Origin: Bacillus sp. 1780r2a1 | GTDB taxonomy: Bacteria > Bacillota > Bacilli > Bacillales > Bacillaceae_H | DNA: 64,000 bases | Assembly: GCA_024134725.1 (NCBI GenBank) | Contig: CP099863.1 | Location: 3,655,258-3,719,257, forward strand | Direction of reading: 5' to 3' | Shown: positions 34,310 through 43,969 of the stretch, piece by piece | Numbering within the stretch: position 1 is the stretch's first letter | Layout of the letters: the number at the start of each line of letters is the position of its first letter | Translations under genes and position numbers: made by a program | The notes under the pieces: model-generated | The model's input: only the letters and a program-made list of their open reading frames with translations | Databases searched by the model: none | What the model was told of the DNA's origin: nothing

Positions 34310-37300
34310 CTATAGCGTTTTTACAGCGACATTTTCATCTCCTAATAGGTCTTTAAACTGTGTAACGATATCACTTTCTAGTGAAATAAAATAGTCCGAC
34401 GGTAAGCGTAATAATCGCTTCTCTAACTCATAGTACACCAGAACTGGTACATTTCCTTTAGCACTGTTAATTTTTTTATAAATACTACGAATTACTTTAT
34501 CACTTTGAGCTGATGACTTTATCCTTAAATATACTTCTTGTTTCGGTAGCTCTTCTTCAAGTTCCTTTGCTAAATAAACTTCTTGTGCAACAATTTGTTG
34601 TTTATTTGTTCGAATATCCACCTTGCCTTTAATCAATACAATTTGTCCAATACTTAACAGCTGTTTGTATTTTTCGTAGCTTCTCGGAAACACTACTGCA
34701 TCCGCATCGCCTGTTTCATCACCAATTGCAATAAAGGCCATTTGTTCACCTTGTTTGGTACGAATGACGCGTTCACTTGAGATAAGCCCAATAACTGAAA
34801 CTTGTGTACCACTTTTACAGTTTGCAATATCGCATAGTGAGATTGTAGAATGAGCTTCCATTAACCTTTCATGCTGAGAAGTTGGATGATTTGATAAATA
34901 GAAGCCTACTGCTTCTCTTTCACGTTCTAGGATTTCTTGTTCGCTGAATTCATCTACTATAATGTACTTTGGCTTGAGGGAAAACTCCATGCCAAAATCA
35001 TCTTGTGGATCAACCAGCTGTGCGTGCTCGAATGCCACGTCTATCGTTTCAATAAGAGTGGCGCGGTTTTCACCAAACTCGTCGAAACAACCAGCGTTAA
35101 TCAGCATTTCAAGAATTTTTTTATTTACAACCTTCGTCGATACGCGCATACAAAAGTCAAATAGATCCTCAAATGGTTTATTCTTTCTCTCATTAAGTAC
35201 CTCTTGAACCACTGTTCCACCTACATATTTAATTGCTCCTAAGCTAAAGCGAATCTGTTTCTTTTCTACATTGAAAGCAAACGCGCTTCGATTGATAGAT
35301 GGCGGTAAAAGAGCAATCTTTCTTTTTCTCATTTCTTGAATATATTGCTCACTTTTTGATTGATTTCCAATCGCACTGGTTAATAAAACTGCAAAAAATT
35401 GAAGAGGGTAATGTGCTTTTAAATAGGCCAAGTAATAAGTAATAAAGCTATATGCAACGGCATGACTTCTGTTAAATCCATAGTTAGCAAACTTAACAAT
35501 TAAATTATAAACTTGGTCTGAGACTTCTTCGCTATACCCCTGCAGTTTACTTCCTTCAACAAAATGCTTTCTCTCTTTCTGGAGCGTCGTACTTTCTTTT
35601 TTACTGACGGCGCGCCTTAAAAGGTCAGCTTCACCTAGTGAGAATCCTGCCATTTGCGAAGCAATTTGCATAATTTGCTCTTGATAAACAATAACTCCAT
35701 ACGTGGTTTGTAAAATTGGTCTTAGTACATCATGAACATACGTAACCCTTTCTAAGCCGTGCTTTCTTTTAATATACGTTGGAATATGTTCCATCGGTCC
35801 AGGACGATACAAAGCATTGACTGCTACAATATCTTCTAGTTCCGTTGGTTGTAACTTTTTTAATACTTTACGCATGCCGTCTGATTCTAGCTGAAAGATT
35901 CCAGTTGTATCACCACTTGCTAAAAGCTGAAACGTCTTAGCATCTTGCATAGGGATATCTGATAGTTTCTGCTTTTTCCCTGTATCTCGCTCCACTTTTG
36001 CAAGAATATAATCAATTAACGTTAAGTTACGAAGACCTAGAAAGTCCATTTTAAGTAAGCCGATATCCTGCAGTGCTTCCATTGGATACTGAGTGAGGTA
36101 CACATTATGCTGACCATCTTGAATAGGCGTATACGATGTCAACGGTTTGTCGCTAATAACAACGCCTGCAGCGTGAGTAGACGTATGTCTCGGAAGCCCC
36201 TCTACTTGCATCGCTAATTGTAAAAGCTTTTGTCTAGTCGGCGTAGTTTGAATATACTCACGGAAAGGCTTAGATTGTACAACCGCTTGTTGTAGCATGA
36301 CTCCTGGCTTAGATGGTAACAGTTTTGAAATAATGGACAGTTCTTCTTTATCTATTCCTATAACTTTTCCAACATCTCGAATGGCAGCTTTAGCAGCCAA
36401 TGTTCCAAACGTGATAATTTGAGCCACATGAATTTGACCATATTTTTCAGCAACATATTGAATAACTTGGTCACGCTTATTATCTGGAAAATCAATATCA
36501 ATATCGGGCATTGAGATTCGTTCAGGATTTAGAAACCGCTCGAATAATAAATGATGCTTAATTGGATCAACATTGGTAATTTCTAACGTATAAGCAACTA
36601 AAGAACCTGCTGCTGAACCACGTCCCGGACCTGTAATAATTCCATTTTGATGCGCATACTGCATAAAATCCCACACAATTAGAAAGTAATTGCTAAACTT
36701 CATCTCTTGAATAACACTAAGTTCATAATCTAGTCGTGCTGCATATTCAGGGGGTACTGTGCCTAAACGCTTCTTCAACCCTGCTTGACACTGCTTCTGT
36801 AAATAGCTATCCGCCGTATCTTCACTATTTGGGATTGGATAGGATGGAATCATCATTTTACCAAGTGAAAGCTCCAGGTTACACCGTTCGGCTACACAAT
36901 TTGTTTCATAGACAGCGGAAAGAACATCTGTATACAGGCTCTCCATTTGAGACTGTGTTTTAAAGTAGTATTCTTTCTTATCCGAATCCTCTTCTATCAG
37001 ACTTTGAAGCATACTACCCTCACCTATAGCAGTTAGGCATTCATAGGCCTCATAATCTTCTTGAACAAGGTATTTCACGTCATTAGTAGCTAGTAACTTC
37101 ACATTCAATTCTTTAGCTAAGTTACGAAGCTCCTCGTTTACAGCCTGCTCTTGATTTCCGTGACGTTGAAGAGACACATAAAAGCTTTCTTCTCCGTATA
37201 TGTGTTTAAAGAATGCCATCGTTTGTCTCGCTTCATCTAGCTTATTATCTAAAACAAGTGATTCAATTTCTCCTGATAATCCAGGCGTAAAAGCAATTAT

Positions 37301-37660
37301 GCCTTCTTTATAATGAGGGAGCCACTTTTTTTTCACACCGTTCTTTTCTTTTGTTTGAACAAGACTGCTCAACTTCACTAGATTTTCATAACCCTTCTCA
37401 TTCTGAGCAAGTAAAACAAGCGGATAAGAAAACGATTCATCTTCTTGCTTTAGCACATGTAAAGTCAAACCGATGATTGGCTTTATACCGGCTTTTTTGC
37501 ACTCTTTATAAAAAGGGATAGCTCCGTACATCACGTTTTCATCCGTTAGAGCAACAGCTTTATAATCTAATGCTTTTGCACGTTCGACTAGCTGCGTAAT
37601 TCGAACTGTACTATTTAAGATGCTATATGCACTTTTTAATTGTAGATGAACAAAAGGCAC
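34310..37660 (-). CDS. dnaE: DNA polymerase III subunit alpha DnaE
   Basis: 1116 residues from GTG 37660 (AAGGTGG 8 bases upstream); the frame is open to 37672. DnaE extends RNA primers on the lagging strand and hands over to PolC. Domains: N-terminal PHP (FVHLQLKSAYSILNST, KALDYKAVALTDENVMYG), polymerase palm with the catalytic Asp residues in SMPDIDIDFPDNKRDQV, GRGSAAGSLVAYTL and NALYRPGPMEHIP, helix-hairpin-helix region with ITYYLAYLKAHYPLQF, and a C-terminal OB fold (QVSVIGLISSERVIRTKQGE). No exonuclease domain, as expected. It is divergent from ytrH. Confidence 0.97.
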   Translation of the reverse strand: MPFVHLQLKSAYSILNSTVRITQLVERAKALDYKAVALTDENVMYGAIPFYKECKKAGIKPIIGLTLHVLKQEDESFSYPLVLLAQNEKGYENLVKLSSLVQTKEKNGVKKKWLPHYKEGIIAFTPGLSGEIESLVLDNKLDEARQTMAFFKHIYGEESFYVSLQRHGNQEQAVNEELRNLAKELNVKLLATNDVKYLVQEDYEAYECLTAIGEGSMLQSLIEEDSDKKEYYFKTQSQMESLYTDVLSAVYETNCVAERCNLELSLGKMMIPSYPIPNSEDTADSYLQKQCQAGLKKRLGTVPPEYAARLDYELSVIQEMKFSNYFLIVWDFMQYAHQNGIITGPGRGSAAGSLVAYTLEITNVDPIKHHLLFERFLNPERISMPDIDIDFPDNKRDQVIQYVAEKYGQIHVAQIITFGTLAAKAAIRDVGKVIGIDKEELSIISKLLPSKPGVMLQQAVVQSKPFREYIQTTPTRQKLLQLAMQVEGLPRHTSTHAAGVVISDKPLTSYTPIQDGQHNVYLTQYPMEALQDIGLLKMDFLGLRNLTLIDYILAKVERDTGKKQKLSDIPMQDAKTFQLLASGDTTGIFQLESDGMRKVLKKLQPTELEDIVAVNALYRPGPMEHIPTYIKRKHGLERVTYVHDVLRPILQTTYGVIVYQEQIMQIASQMAGFSLGEADLLRRAVSKKESTTLQKERKHFVEGSKLQGYSEEVSDQVYNLIVKFANYGFNRSHAVAYSFITYYLAYLKAHYPLQFFAVLLTSAIGNQSKSEQYIQEMRKRKIALLPPSINRSAFAFNVEKKQIRFSLGAIKYVGGTVVQEVLNERKNKPFEDLFDFCMRVSTKVVNKKILEMLINAGCFDEFGENRATLIETIDVAFEHAQLVDPQDDFGMEFSLKPKYIIVDEFSEQEILEREREAVGFYLSNHPTSQHERLMEAHSTISLCDIANCKSGTQVSVIGLISSERVIRTKQGEQMAFIAIGDETGDADAVVFPRSYEKYKQLLSIGQIVLIKGKVDIRTNKQQIVAQEVYLAKELEEELPKQEVYLRIKSSAQSDKVIRSIYKKINSAKGNVPVLVYYELEKRLLRLPSDYFISLESDIVTQFKDLLGDENVAVKTL

Positions 37661-37728
37661 GAGTCTTCCCACCTTCTTTTTATGTATTTATATCCATTAT
37701 AAATTTTGTTGTTCTTCCATACAAATCA

Positions 37729-37756
37729 CATAACTTGTTTTGTTTGTCCATATACA
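37729..37756 (+). promoter_or_regulatory. Possible sigma-E promoter of ytrHI
   Basis: CATAAC (37729-37734), a 14-base spacer and CATATACA (37749-37756) resemble the mother-cell sigma-E pattern (ATA-rich -35, CATACA-T -10). ytrH and ytrI are known sigma-E genes in B. subtilis. Confidence 0.45.
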
Positions 37757-37802
37757 TGAATTACAGCAGAAATGATAGAAAATGTATAAAAGGAGGGAAA
37801 AG

Positions 37803-38138
37803 ATGAAAGAGCCCTTTATGTCATTGTTTATTTGGAGCTACTTCACTTCATTAGGTATTATTCTTGGCGGTGCTTTAATTGGTTCGTTTGCAGGATTTTT
37901 AATTGGTAAATCTCCATTTCATATCATGTATACTTTAAGTAACAGTTTAAAAATCTGGGCAATTGTGGGAGCAATTGGAGGCACCTTTGATACGTTCTAT
38001 AGTTTTGAACGTGGCTTATTTGAAGGTGCTACTAAAGATGTTGTAAAACAAATCTTGTTAATACTTTCAGCGATGGGTGGTGCTCAAACAGGGGCACTAA
38101 TTATTAAATGGTTAACTCAAGAGAGCTTAGGTTTATGA
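37803..38138 (+). CDS. ytrH: Sporulation membrane protein YtrH
   Basis: 111 residues from ATG 37803, with AGGAGGG 5-6 bases upstream; the frame is open to 37782. Three hydrophobic helices: SYFTSLGIILGGALIGSFAGFLIG, IWAIVGAIGGTFDTFYSF and ILLILSAMGGAQTGALIIKWL. YtrH is a small membrane protein made in the mother cell and needed for efficient sporulation in B. subtilis, probably for cortex or forespore membrane functions. Its TGA overlaps the ATG of ytrI. Confidence 0.9.
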   Translation: MKEPFMSLFIWSYFTSLGIILGGALIGSFAGFLIGKSPFHIMYTLSNSLKIWAIVGAIGGTFDTFYSFERGLFEGATKDVVKQILLILSAMGGAQTGALIIKWLTQESLGL

Positions 38139-38653
38139 GAGTCCCAAACAAACGTCTATATAAGCGGTCAGATTTAGAACGTTTTTTCGCTGGATTAGTT
38201 ATCGGTGCCATTGTTAGCTGGGGCGTTTTTTTAATTATTTATGGTGAGCTACAGCATGAACAAACAAAATCATTAGTGCAGCTTGAACAGCAGCTAGAAA
38301 GAGCAGAAAAAAACAGCCTAATTTGGCAAGAAGATGTACGAGAATTAAATAAAAAAATGAAAAAAAACATTTTAATTCAAGAAGTAAAAGTAAATTTAAC
38401 AAATACGAAGCAATATAAATTAGGCTCTCTCACTTCTTACCATCTTCAAGCTAGCGTTGAAGAGGAAGCATTGCATTTAATTGCTCAAGATATTGAGAGT
38501 GCGTATGACGCACGAAACGTATTAAAAAAAGCAATCGAAAATAAAAAATATGAATTCGATAAAATGATTTATGAAGTCGAAGTGCATCAAATTTACTTTT
38601 ACACCACTTTGTCAATTGAAATTCGCATAAAGAAAGTAGAAAAAGTTATGTAA
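38135..38653 (+). CDS. ytrI: Sporulation membrane protein YtrI
   Basis: 172 residues from ATG 38135, which overlaps the ytrH stop as ATGA, so the two are translationally coupled. M-R-V-P start, one N-terminal membrane helix (FFAGLVIGAIVSWGVFLIIYG), then a coiled-coil stretch (QLEQQLERAEKNSLIWQEDVRELNKKMKK) and a small mixed alpha/beta domain outside or in the intermembrane space. Known with YtrH as a sporulation factor. A hairpin shared with nrnA follows. Confidence 0.88.
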   Translation: MRVPNKRLYKRSDLERFFAGLVIGAIVSWGVFLIIYGELQHEQTKSLVQLEQQLERAEKNSLIWQEDVRELNKKMKKNILIQEVKVNLTNTKQYKLGSLTSYHLQASVEEEALHLIAQDIESAYDARNVLKKAIENKKYEFDKMIYEVEVHQIYFYTTLSIEIRIKKVEKVM

Positions 38654-38684
38654 AACAGGCGTACTAAGAGAATGTACGCCTGCT
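38654..38684. terminator. Bidirectional terminator between ytrI and nrnA
   Basis: CAGGCGTAC and GTACGCCTG around a 9-base loop, between converging genes. T-runs are poor on both sides, but position supports the call. Confidence 0.7.
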
Positions 38685-38691
38685 TAAACAT

Positions 38692-39624
38692 TTACTGAAA
38701 TAGTGCTTCTAAATCTTGCAGCAGTGGCTGAACCTCATCCCAAGAATAAATGGAAGCACCAGCTGCAAGTGGATGACCTCCTCCTTTATACTTACGAGCA
38801 ATTGTGTTGATAACCGGCCCTTTTGATCTTAACCTTACTCGAATTTGATCTTCTTCTTCCACAAAGAATACCCATACCTTTATACCTTCAATATGCCCTA
38901 ACGAACTAACTAGCTGTGATGCATCTGCTGGTGTTACATTATACTTTTCAAGAATTTCTTTTGGTATTCTCATATATCCAACTCCCGACTCCGATAGGGA
39001 GAAGTTTTGCAGTACGTAGCCGTGCAAATGTGCTACGTTTTCTTTTGTTTTATACATCTCATCATAAACATTTTTGAACTCAAAATCATATTGAATCAAA
39101 TCGCTTGCATAGCGGAAAGTCTTAGGCTTTGTGCTTGGAAATAAAAAGCGCCCCGTATCTCCTACGATTCCACTAAAGATTAATTTGGCACCGCGATCAT
39201 TTAACATAAGTCCATCCTCTTTACCATGAAGGAAAAATTCATAGATCATTTCGCTTGTTGAACATGCTTCTGTATCCACCCATAGTAAATCTCCGTACTT
39301 GTCTTCATTCGGGTGGTGATCAATTTTAATTAACATTTTCCCTTTTGCATATCGCTGATCACAGATTCGTTCTTGATTGGCTGTATCACATACAATAACG
39401 AGTGCATTTTCATACAAATCATCAGCAACATCATCCATTTGATATAAAAACTTAAGAGATTCCGCTTCTTTTCCTGTTACGTAAATATTTTTTTCCGGAA
39501 AAGATGTTTTTAAAAGCTCTGCTAACCCACATTGAGAACCATATGCGTCAGGATCTGGTCTTACATGACGGTGAATAATAATTGTATCGAAACTTTTAAT
39601 TGCATCTAAAATTTGTGTTTTCAT
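38692..39624 (-). CDS. nrnA: Oligoribonuclease/pAp phosphatase NrnA
   Basis: 310 residues, DHH/DHHA1 family. It degrades short RNA oligomers (nanoRNA) and dephosphorylates pAp. The DHH domain shows RHVRPDPDAYGSQCG, VIVCDTANQERI and the DHH motif in IKIDHHPNEDKYG, plus SGIVGDTGRF; the C-terminal DHHA1 part ends with RLRSKGPVINTIARKYKGGGHPLAAGAS. B. subtilis NrnA (YtqI) is 313 residues and lies in the same place after ytrI. Confidence 0.95.
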   Translation of the reverse strand: MKTQILDAIKSFDTIIIHRHVRPDPDAYGSQCGLAELLKTSFPEKNIYVTGKEAESLKFLYQMDDVADDLYENALVIVCDTANQERICDQRYAKGKMLIKIDHHPNEDKYGDLLWVDTEACSTSEMIYEFFLHGKEDGLMLNDRGAKLIFSGIVGDTGRFLFPSTKPKTFRYASDLIQYDFEFKNVYDEMYKTKENVAHLHGYVLQNFSLSESGVGYMRIPKEILEKYNVTPADASQLVSSLGHIEGIKVWVFFVEEEDQIRVRLRSKGPVINTIARKYKGGGHPLAAGASIYSWDEVQPLLQDLEALFQ

Positions 39625-39883
39625 CTAGCAGCACTCCCATCGATAAATTAGCAAACTATTTATGTACCAAACCTAATAGCTAGTTCTATTAAATCATAGA
39701 TAGCTAGAAGTTTAAAAGCAGAATTAATTAATACTAGAATTTTCTGGCATCTATCGATAGAATAAGAATAAGTAGTCTGTTACATACAGCTTAAAGAAAA
39801 CGCATTCAGGGCTATGAAGCCGAAATTTTTTAGATATTTTACCACCGATAAGTCATTATCTTTAAAAGGAGCTGAATGAATTA

Positions 39884-40183
39884 ATGCCTATTCTCGCCAT
39901 TTTAATTGTCATTTCATTTGTCTTTTATTTCTATTTAAAAGTTAAGTATGTCCGCTCCAAACGTCCTATTGAGCGCAAATGGATTTCTGCAAAATCGAGC
40001 ATTTCACTCGGAGCTTTTGTACTTTTTTTTGGAATTAACCAGTGGTTTATTTATGCAACTACAACGTCTCTCATTATCGGTATCATCTTTGCTTTATTTG
40101 GTCTCGGAAGTATTATTACAGGTATTCGCGCATATAAGTATTATCTTCCTCTTGCTACAAAAGAAGCTCAAACGTCTTCATGA
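39884..40183 (+). CDS. ytpI: YtpI family membrane protein
   Basis: 99 residues with three membrane helices: LAILIVISFVFYFYLKVKY, SISLGAFVLFFGINQWFIY and LIIGIIFALFGLGSIITGIRAYKYYL. Conserved in Bacillus next to nrnA and ytoI; function unknown. AAGGAG lies 12 bases before the ATG. The upstream gap (39625-39883) is A/T-rich and holds no other gene I can support. Confidence 0.82.
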   Translation: MPILAILIVISFVFYFYLKVKYVRSKRPIERKWISAKSSISLGAFVLFFGINQWFIYATTTSLIIGIIFALFGLGSIITGIRAYKYYLPLATKEAQTSS

Positions 40184-40219
40184 AAAAAGTGTGCACTGAA
40201 TGAGTGCACACTTTTTTCA
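40183..40219. terminator. Bidirectional terminator between ytpI and ytoI
   Basis: AAAAAAGTGTGCACT and its exact complement around a 5-base loop, with T-runs on both strands. Confidence 0.95.
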
Positions 40220-41533
40220 TACACGTTCTAAGAGCTGTGCCATCAGCATTGCTTTACCAACAACGACGCCCTCATTGTATACTTCAACATCTACCTTTCC
40301 AAACTTTCGTCCCAACTCTAATACTTTTGGTCGAATTTCAACAATGCTGTCAATTTGTACAGGTTTAATGAAATAGATGGTAATATTCTCAATAACTAAG
40401 TCACCTTTTTTAAATGAACGAAGTGCTCGATTTGCCGCTTCTGTTACAATCGTTGTAAATACCCCGTACGAAATAGTTCCCATATAGTTTGTCATTTGCG
40501 GTGTCACTTCACAACGATAGAATGGTTCCGCTTTTGTATCTTTTACATCGATGAATTGATTAGTGACAATATCATCAATTGTTTCACCAACCTGAGGCTG
40601 TCTTTGAATCATCTGAAGTGCTTTTAAGACATCTTGTCGACTGATAATTCCTTCTAAATGGTGAGAATCATCAACTACAGGTAGAACTTCAATACCTTCC
40701 CAAACCATCATATGAGCAGAAGATGCCACCGACGTTTTGCCATGTACCGTCATTGGATTTTTGGTCATTACCTTCTCAATAGGGGTTTGCACATCATAAC
40801 CAATGACATCTTTAGAAGTCACCATCCCGTGAACTTTCATCTGATCATCCACTACCGGAAAACGACTGTGATGCGTTTTTGTGTTAAGATTATGCCACGT
40901 GGCAATTGTATCATTAAGCTTTAGACTAACAGCTTCTTCAGCTGGCGTTAAGATATCTTCAACCAGTACAATTTCCTTTTTAATTAGTTGGTCGTAGATG
41001 GCACGGTTAATCATGGTTGCAACAGTAAACGTATCATAACTTGTAGAAATAATCGGAAGTTTCAAGTCATCTGCGAGCTTTTTCACCCACTCTTCCGTAT
41101 CAAATCCTCCTGTAATTAAAACAGCTGCTCCGGCTTCTAAAGCTAGTTCATGTGCATTTACTCGGTTTCCAACAATTAAAAGGTTGCCTGCTTCTGTATA
41201 TCTCATCATGGCATCCAGCTTCATTGCCCCTATAACAAATTTGTTAAGCGTTTTATATAACCCTTCTCGTCCGCCTAACACTTGTCCATCTACAATATTT
41301 ACAACTTCGGCAAACGTAAGTTTTTCAATATTTTCTTTTTTCTTACGCTCAATTCGAATGGTCCCAACACGCTCTATTGTAGAAACGTACCCTTTATTTT
41401 CTGCATCTTTAATAGCTCGATAAGCAGTACCTTCGCTTACCGTCAGCTCTTTTGCAATCTGCCTGACTGATATTTTCTCACCAATTGGTAACGAGTCAAT
41501 ATAGTGTAGTATCTGTTCATGTTTTGTCGCCAA
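40217..41533 (-). CDS. ytoI: Multi-domain regulator YtoI (HTH, DRTGG, CBS, hot-dog)
   Basis: 438 residues from TTG 41533 (AAGGGTG upstream). Four modules: a helix-turn-helix (residues 1-65, ISVRQIAKELTVSEGTAYRAIKDAENKGYV), a DRTGG domain (about 70-180), two CBS domains (about 190-310, SRFPVVDDQMKVHGMVTSKDV and LPVVDDSHHLEGIISRQDVLKAL) and a hot-dog thioesterase-like domain (about 325-438). CBS pairs usually sense adenine nucleotides. The combination suggests a DNA-binding sensor responding to a nucleotide and perhaps an acyl compound. Neither ligand nor target is known. Confidence 0.9.
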   Translation of the reverse strand: MATKHEQILHYIDSLPIGEKISVRQIAKELTVSEGTAYRAIKDAENKGYVSTIERVGTIRIERKKKENIEKLTFAEVVNIVDGQVLGGREGLYKTLNKFVIGAMKLDAMMRYTEAGNLLIVGNRVNAHELALEAGAAVLITGGFDTEEWVKKLADDLKLPIISTSYDTFTVATMINRAIYDQLIKKEIVLVEDILTPAEEAVSLKLNDTIATWHNLNTKTHHSRFPVVDDQMKVHGMVTSKDVIGYDVQTPIEKVMTKNPMTVHGKTSVASSAHMMVWEGIEVLPVVDDSHHLEGIISRQDVLKALQMIQRQPQVGETIDDIVTNQFIDVKDTKAEPFYRCEVTPQMTNYMGTISYGVFTTIVTEAANRALRSFKKGDLVIENITIYFIKPVQIDSIVEIRPKVLELGRKFGKVDVEVYNEGVVVGKAMLMAQLLERV

Positions 41534-41621
41534 ATGTACTTCACCCTTCTAAAGCACCGGACGTACTCGGCGCTTTACTCTTTTCTTTTTATTATAAAGG
41601 TGGAAGGAGCGGGATTCAATC

Positions 41622-41864
41622 TCATCCTCTTTGACGAGTTGGCTTGCGAAGTTTTTGTTGCAAAAGCTTTTTTTGCTCTTCTTTTTTCGCGTATAAAAGT
41701 GCTGATACATTACCACCTACAACTAGCAGTGCTAACCCTAACCAAGCAAGGCTAAAAATCCCTTGAAGACTATCTATGCTTATGACAATATAGGGCTTTA
41801 CATAATAAAGCATAAGGCCACACAGCAACAAATATAAAAGCGCTCTATTTCGCTTTAACACCAA
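41622..41864 (-). CDS. Small membrane protein, unknown function
   Basis: 80 residues from TTG 41864 (AAGGGGG 6 bases upstream; a GTG one codon later is also possible). Two membrane helices (ALLYLLLCGLMLYYVKPYIVI and GIFSLAWLGLALLVVGGNVSALLY) followed by a basic tail KKEEQKKLLQQKLRKPTRQRG that should be cytoplasmic. I do not recognise the family. It lies between ytkL and ytoI, near the start of ytoI. Confidence 0.65.
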   Translation of the reverse strand: MVLKRNRALLYLLLCGLMLYYVKPYIVISIDSLQGIFSLAWLGLALLVVGGNVSALLYAKKEEQKKLLQQKLRKPTRQRG

Positions 41865-41904
41865 TACATTCCCCCTTTTTTATTTACATAGTATGCTTGT
41901 ACAC

Positions 41905-41946
41905 CCAAAAAAAGACGATGCACATTAAAATTGCACCGTCTTGCTT
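41905..41946 (-). terminator. Terminator of ytkL
   Basis: On the minus strand AAGACGGTGCA pairs with TGCATCGTCTT (one mismatch) around a 9-base loop, followed by TTTTTTT, 7 bases after the ytkL stop. Confidence 0.92.
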
Positions 41947-41952
41947 TTTCTC

Positions 41953-42633
41953 TTATAACTCTAAACCTTCTCCAGGATTTAAAACTTTTCCTTCAATTCC
42001 TTTTAAGGATTGAACGAACTCATGAGGATCTTGTTTAATAACAGGGAATGTATTGTAATGGATTGGAACGACTAGTTTGGCATTAATCCATGAAGCTGCA
42101 ACTGCTGCATCCTCTGGCCCCATTGTAAAGTTATCGCCAATCGGCAAAAACGCTACATCTGGATGGTAATCGCTTAATAACTTCATATCGGAATAAAGGG
42201 CCGTGTCGCCCGCATGATAAATAGTTTTTCCTTCAATTGTTAGTAATAAACCGGCTGGCATACCCGTGTAAACAATTTGCTTGTTGTCTTCTTCCGTATA
42301 GCTTGATCCATGGAAAGCTTGTGTAAGTTTAACTTTACCGAATTCAAACGTATAAGCTCCGCCAATGCTCATTGGATGAACGTTTAAACCTTTCCAACCT
42401 AAATATGTAGCGAGTTCAGCAATAGCAATTACTTGCGCATTTGTTCGTTTGGCAATAGCAACTGTATCTCCTACGTGATCATTATGACCGTGGGTTAGTA
42501 AGATATAGTCTGCCTGTACATCGTCTGCATTTAAATCCGTTTGACCATTCCCAGTAATGAATGGGTCAATTAAAATCGTTTTCCCTTGCGTTTCAATTTT
42601 CACAACCGAATGTCCATGATACGAAATGTGCAT
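41953..42633 (-). CDS. ytkL: UPF0173 metal-dependent hydrolase YtkL
   Basis: 226 residues, metallo-beta-lactamase fold. Metal ligands: HGHSV at the start, [13 protein letters not shown] (HxHxDH), [11 protein letters not shown] and the C-terminal [10 protein letters not shown]. The substrate is unknown; the family is widely conserved in Firmicutes. An ATG at 42633 with AAAGGAGAGG upstream. Own terminator follows. Confidence 0.93.
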   Translation of the reverse strand: MHISYHGHSVVKIETQGKTILIDPFITGNGQTDLNADDVQADYILLTHGHNDHVGDTVAIAKRTNAQVIAIAELATYLGWKGLNVHPMSIGGAYTFEFGKVKLTQAFHGSSYTEEDNKQIVYTGMPAGLLLTIEGKTIYHAGDTALYSDMKLLSDYHPDVAFLPIGDNFTMGPEDAAVAASWINAKLVVPIHYNTFPVIKQDPHEFVQSLKGIEGKVLNPGEGLEL

Positions 42634-42673
42634 AATAACCTCTCCTTTGTCATTATCACTAATTAACTAGTTC

Positions 42674-42722
42674 ATACCCTTTCTATACTACTTTAAACAG
42701 AAAGGGTACGTTCTTTTTATTA
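42674..42722 (-). terminator. Inverted repeat after ald
   Basis: On the minus strand TACCCTTTCT pairs with AGAAAGGGTA around a 14-base loop, directly after the ald stop, without a good T-run. Probably the 3' hairpin of ald mRNA. Confidence 0.6.
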
Positions 42723-42730
42723 TAAATCGG

Positions 42731-43861
42731 TTATGCTTGCTCTAACAATGTTGTAGCATCAGAGTATGTTAATCCATGTGCATCAGCTACCGCTGCATAT
42801 GTTACAAAGCCGTTTAATGTATTAATTCCTTGAAGTAACGGCGGATTTTTCAAACATGCTTTTTTATATCCTAGGGTTGCAATTTGAAGTGCATAAGGAA
42901 CAGTCACGTTCGTTAAAGCCATGGTTGAAGTACGAGGAACAGCTCCAGGCATATTAGCTACCGCATAATGTAAAACACCGTGCTTTTCATACGTTGGGTT
43001 ATCATGTGTCGTAATACGATCTGTTGTTTCAAAAATTCCACCTTGGTCAATAGCAATGTCTACGACAACTGAGCCAGGAGACATTGTTTTAATCATGGAA
43101 GTTGTAACTAATTTTGGAGCTTTGGCACCTGGAATTAATACTGCTCCAATTACTAAATCTGAATCCTTCACAGATTCTGCAATGTTATAGTGATTTGACA
43201 TTAATGTTGTAATTTCCTTGCCAAATAAGTCGTCTAGTTGTCGAAGTCGCTCTGCGCTTAAATCAATAATGGTTACATTTGCTCCTAGACCAACAGCAAT
43301 TTTCGCAGCATTTGTTCCCGCAACTCCGCCACCAATGATTGTCACTTTTCCTCGTTGAACACCGGGCACACCACTTAGTAACACTCCTTTGCCACCTTTT
43401 GTTTTTTCTAAAAATTGTGCGCCAATCTGCGAAGACATCCTTCCAGCTACTTCACTCATTGGTGTCAAAAGAGGAAGCGTACGATTCGGTAGCTGCACAG
43501 TTTCATAGGCAATACCTACTACTTTCTTTTCAATCAATGCTTTTGTTAATGCTTCTTCAGCAGCAAGGTGCAAATACGTAAATAAAATTAACCCTTCACG
43601 AAAATAATTGTACTCTTCTTGCAATGGTTCTTTTACTTTCATAACCATTTCTGCACTCCACGCATCGTGAGCTGTTTCAACAATGGTTGCTCCAGCTTCT
43701 ACATACTGTTCATTCGTAAATCCAGACCCTTCACCGGCATTTTTTTCAACCCATACCTCATGACCGGCATTTGTAAATGCCGTCACGCCAGCTGGTGTAA
43801 TAGCAACGCGATTCTCATTGTTTTTAATTTCTTTTGGAACACCTATTTTCACGATTGTCAC
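42731..43861 (-). CDS. ald: Alanine dehydrogenase
   Basis: 376 residues. It converts L-alanine to pyruvate and ammonia with NAD, used to grow on alanine and in sporulation. Visible: [20 protein letters not shown], the substrate Lys in MVMKVKEPL, the catalytic His in [10 protein letters not shown], the NAD-binding [28 protein letters not shown], and [19 protein letters not shown]. It lies with its own hairpin; the AdeR activator gene known in B. subtilis is not seen next to it here. Confidence 0.97.
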   Translation of the reverse strand: MTIVKIGVPKEIKNNENRVAITPAGVTAFTNAGHEVWVEKNAGEGSGFTNEQYVEAGATIVETAHDAWSAEMVMKVKEPLQEEYNYFREGLILFTYLHLAAEEALTKALIEKKVVGIAYETVQLPNRTLPLLTPMSEVAGRMSSQIGAQFLEKTKGGKGVLLSGVPGVQRGKVTIIGGGVAGTNAAKIAVGLGANVTIIDLSAERLRQLDDLFGKEITTLMSNHYNIAESVKDSDLVIGAVLIPGAKAPKLVTTSMIKTMSPGSVVVDIAIDQGGIFETTDRITTHDNPTYEKHGVLHYAVANMPGAVPRTSTMALTNVTVPYALQIATLGYKKACLKNPPLLQGINTLNGFVTYAAVADAHGLTYSDATTLLEQA

Positions 43862-43904
43862 TCCTTAATTCATTGTTTATTTATCATATGAATGATATGT
43901 AAAA

Positions 43905-43945
43905 TAAGCTCCCCACCTTATGCTTATAAAGTGGGGAGTTTTTGC
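43905..43945 (-). terminator. Terminator of the gene at 43970
   Basis: On the minus strand ACTCCCCAC pairs with GGTGGGGAG around a loop of about 13 bases, followed by CTTATTTT. Confidence 0.8.
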
Positions 43946-43969
43946 CTTACCTATAGTTTATCCATCTTT

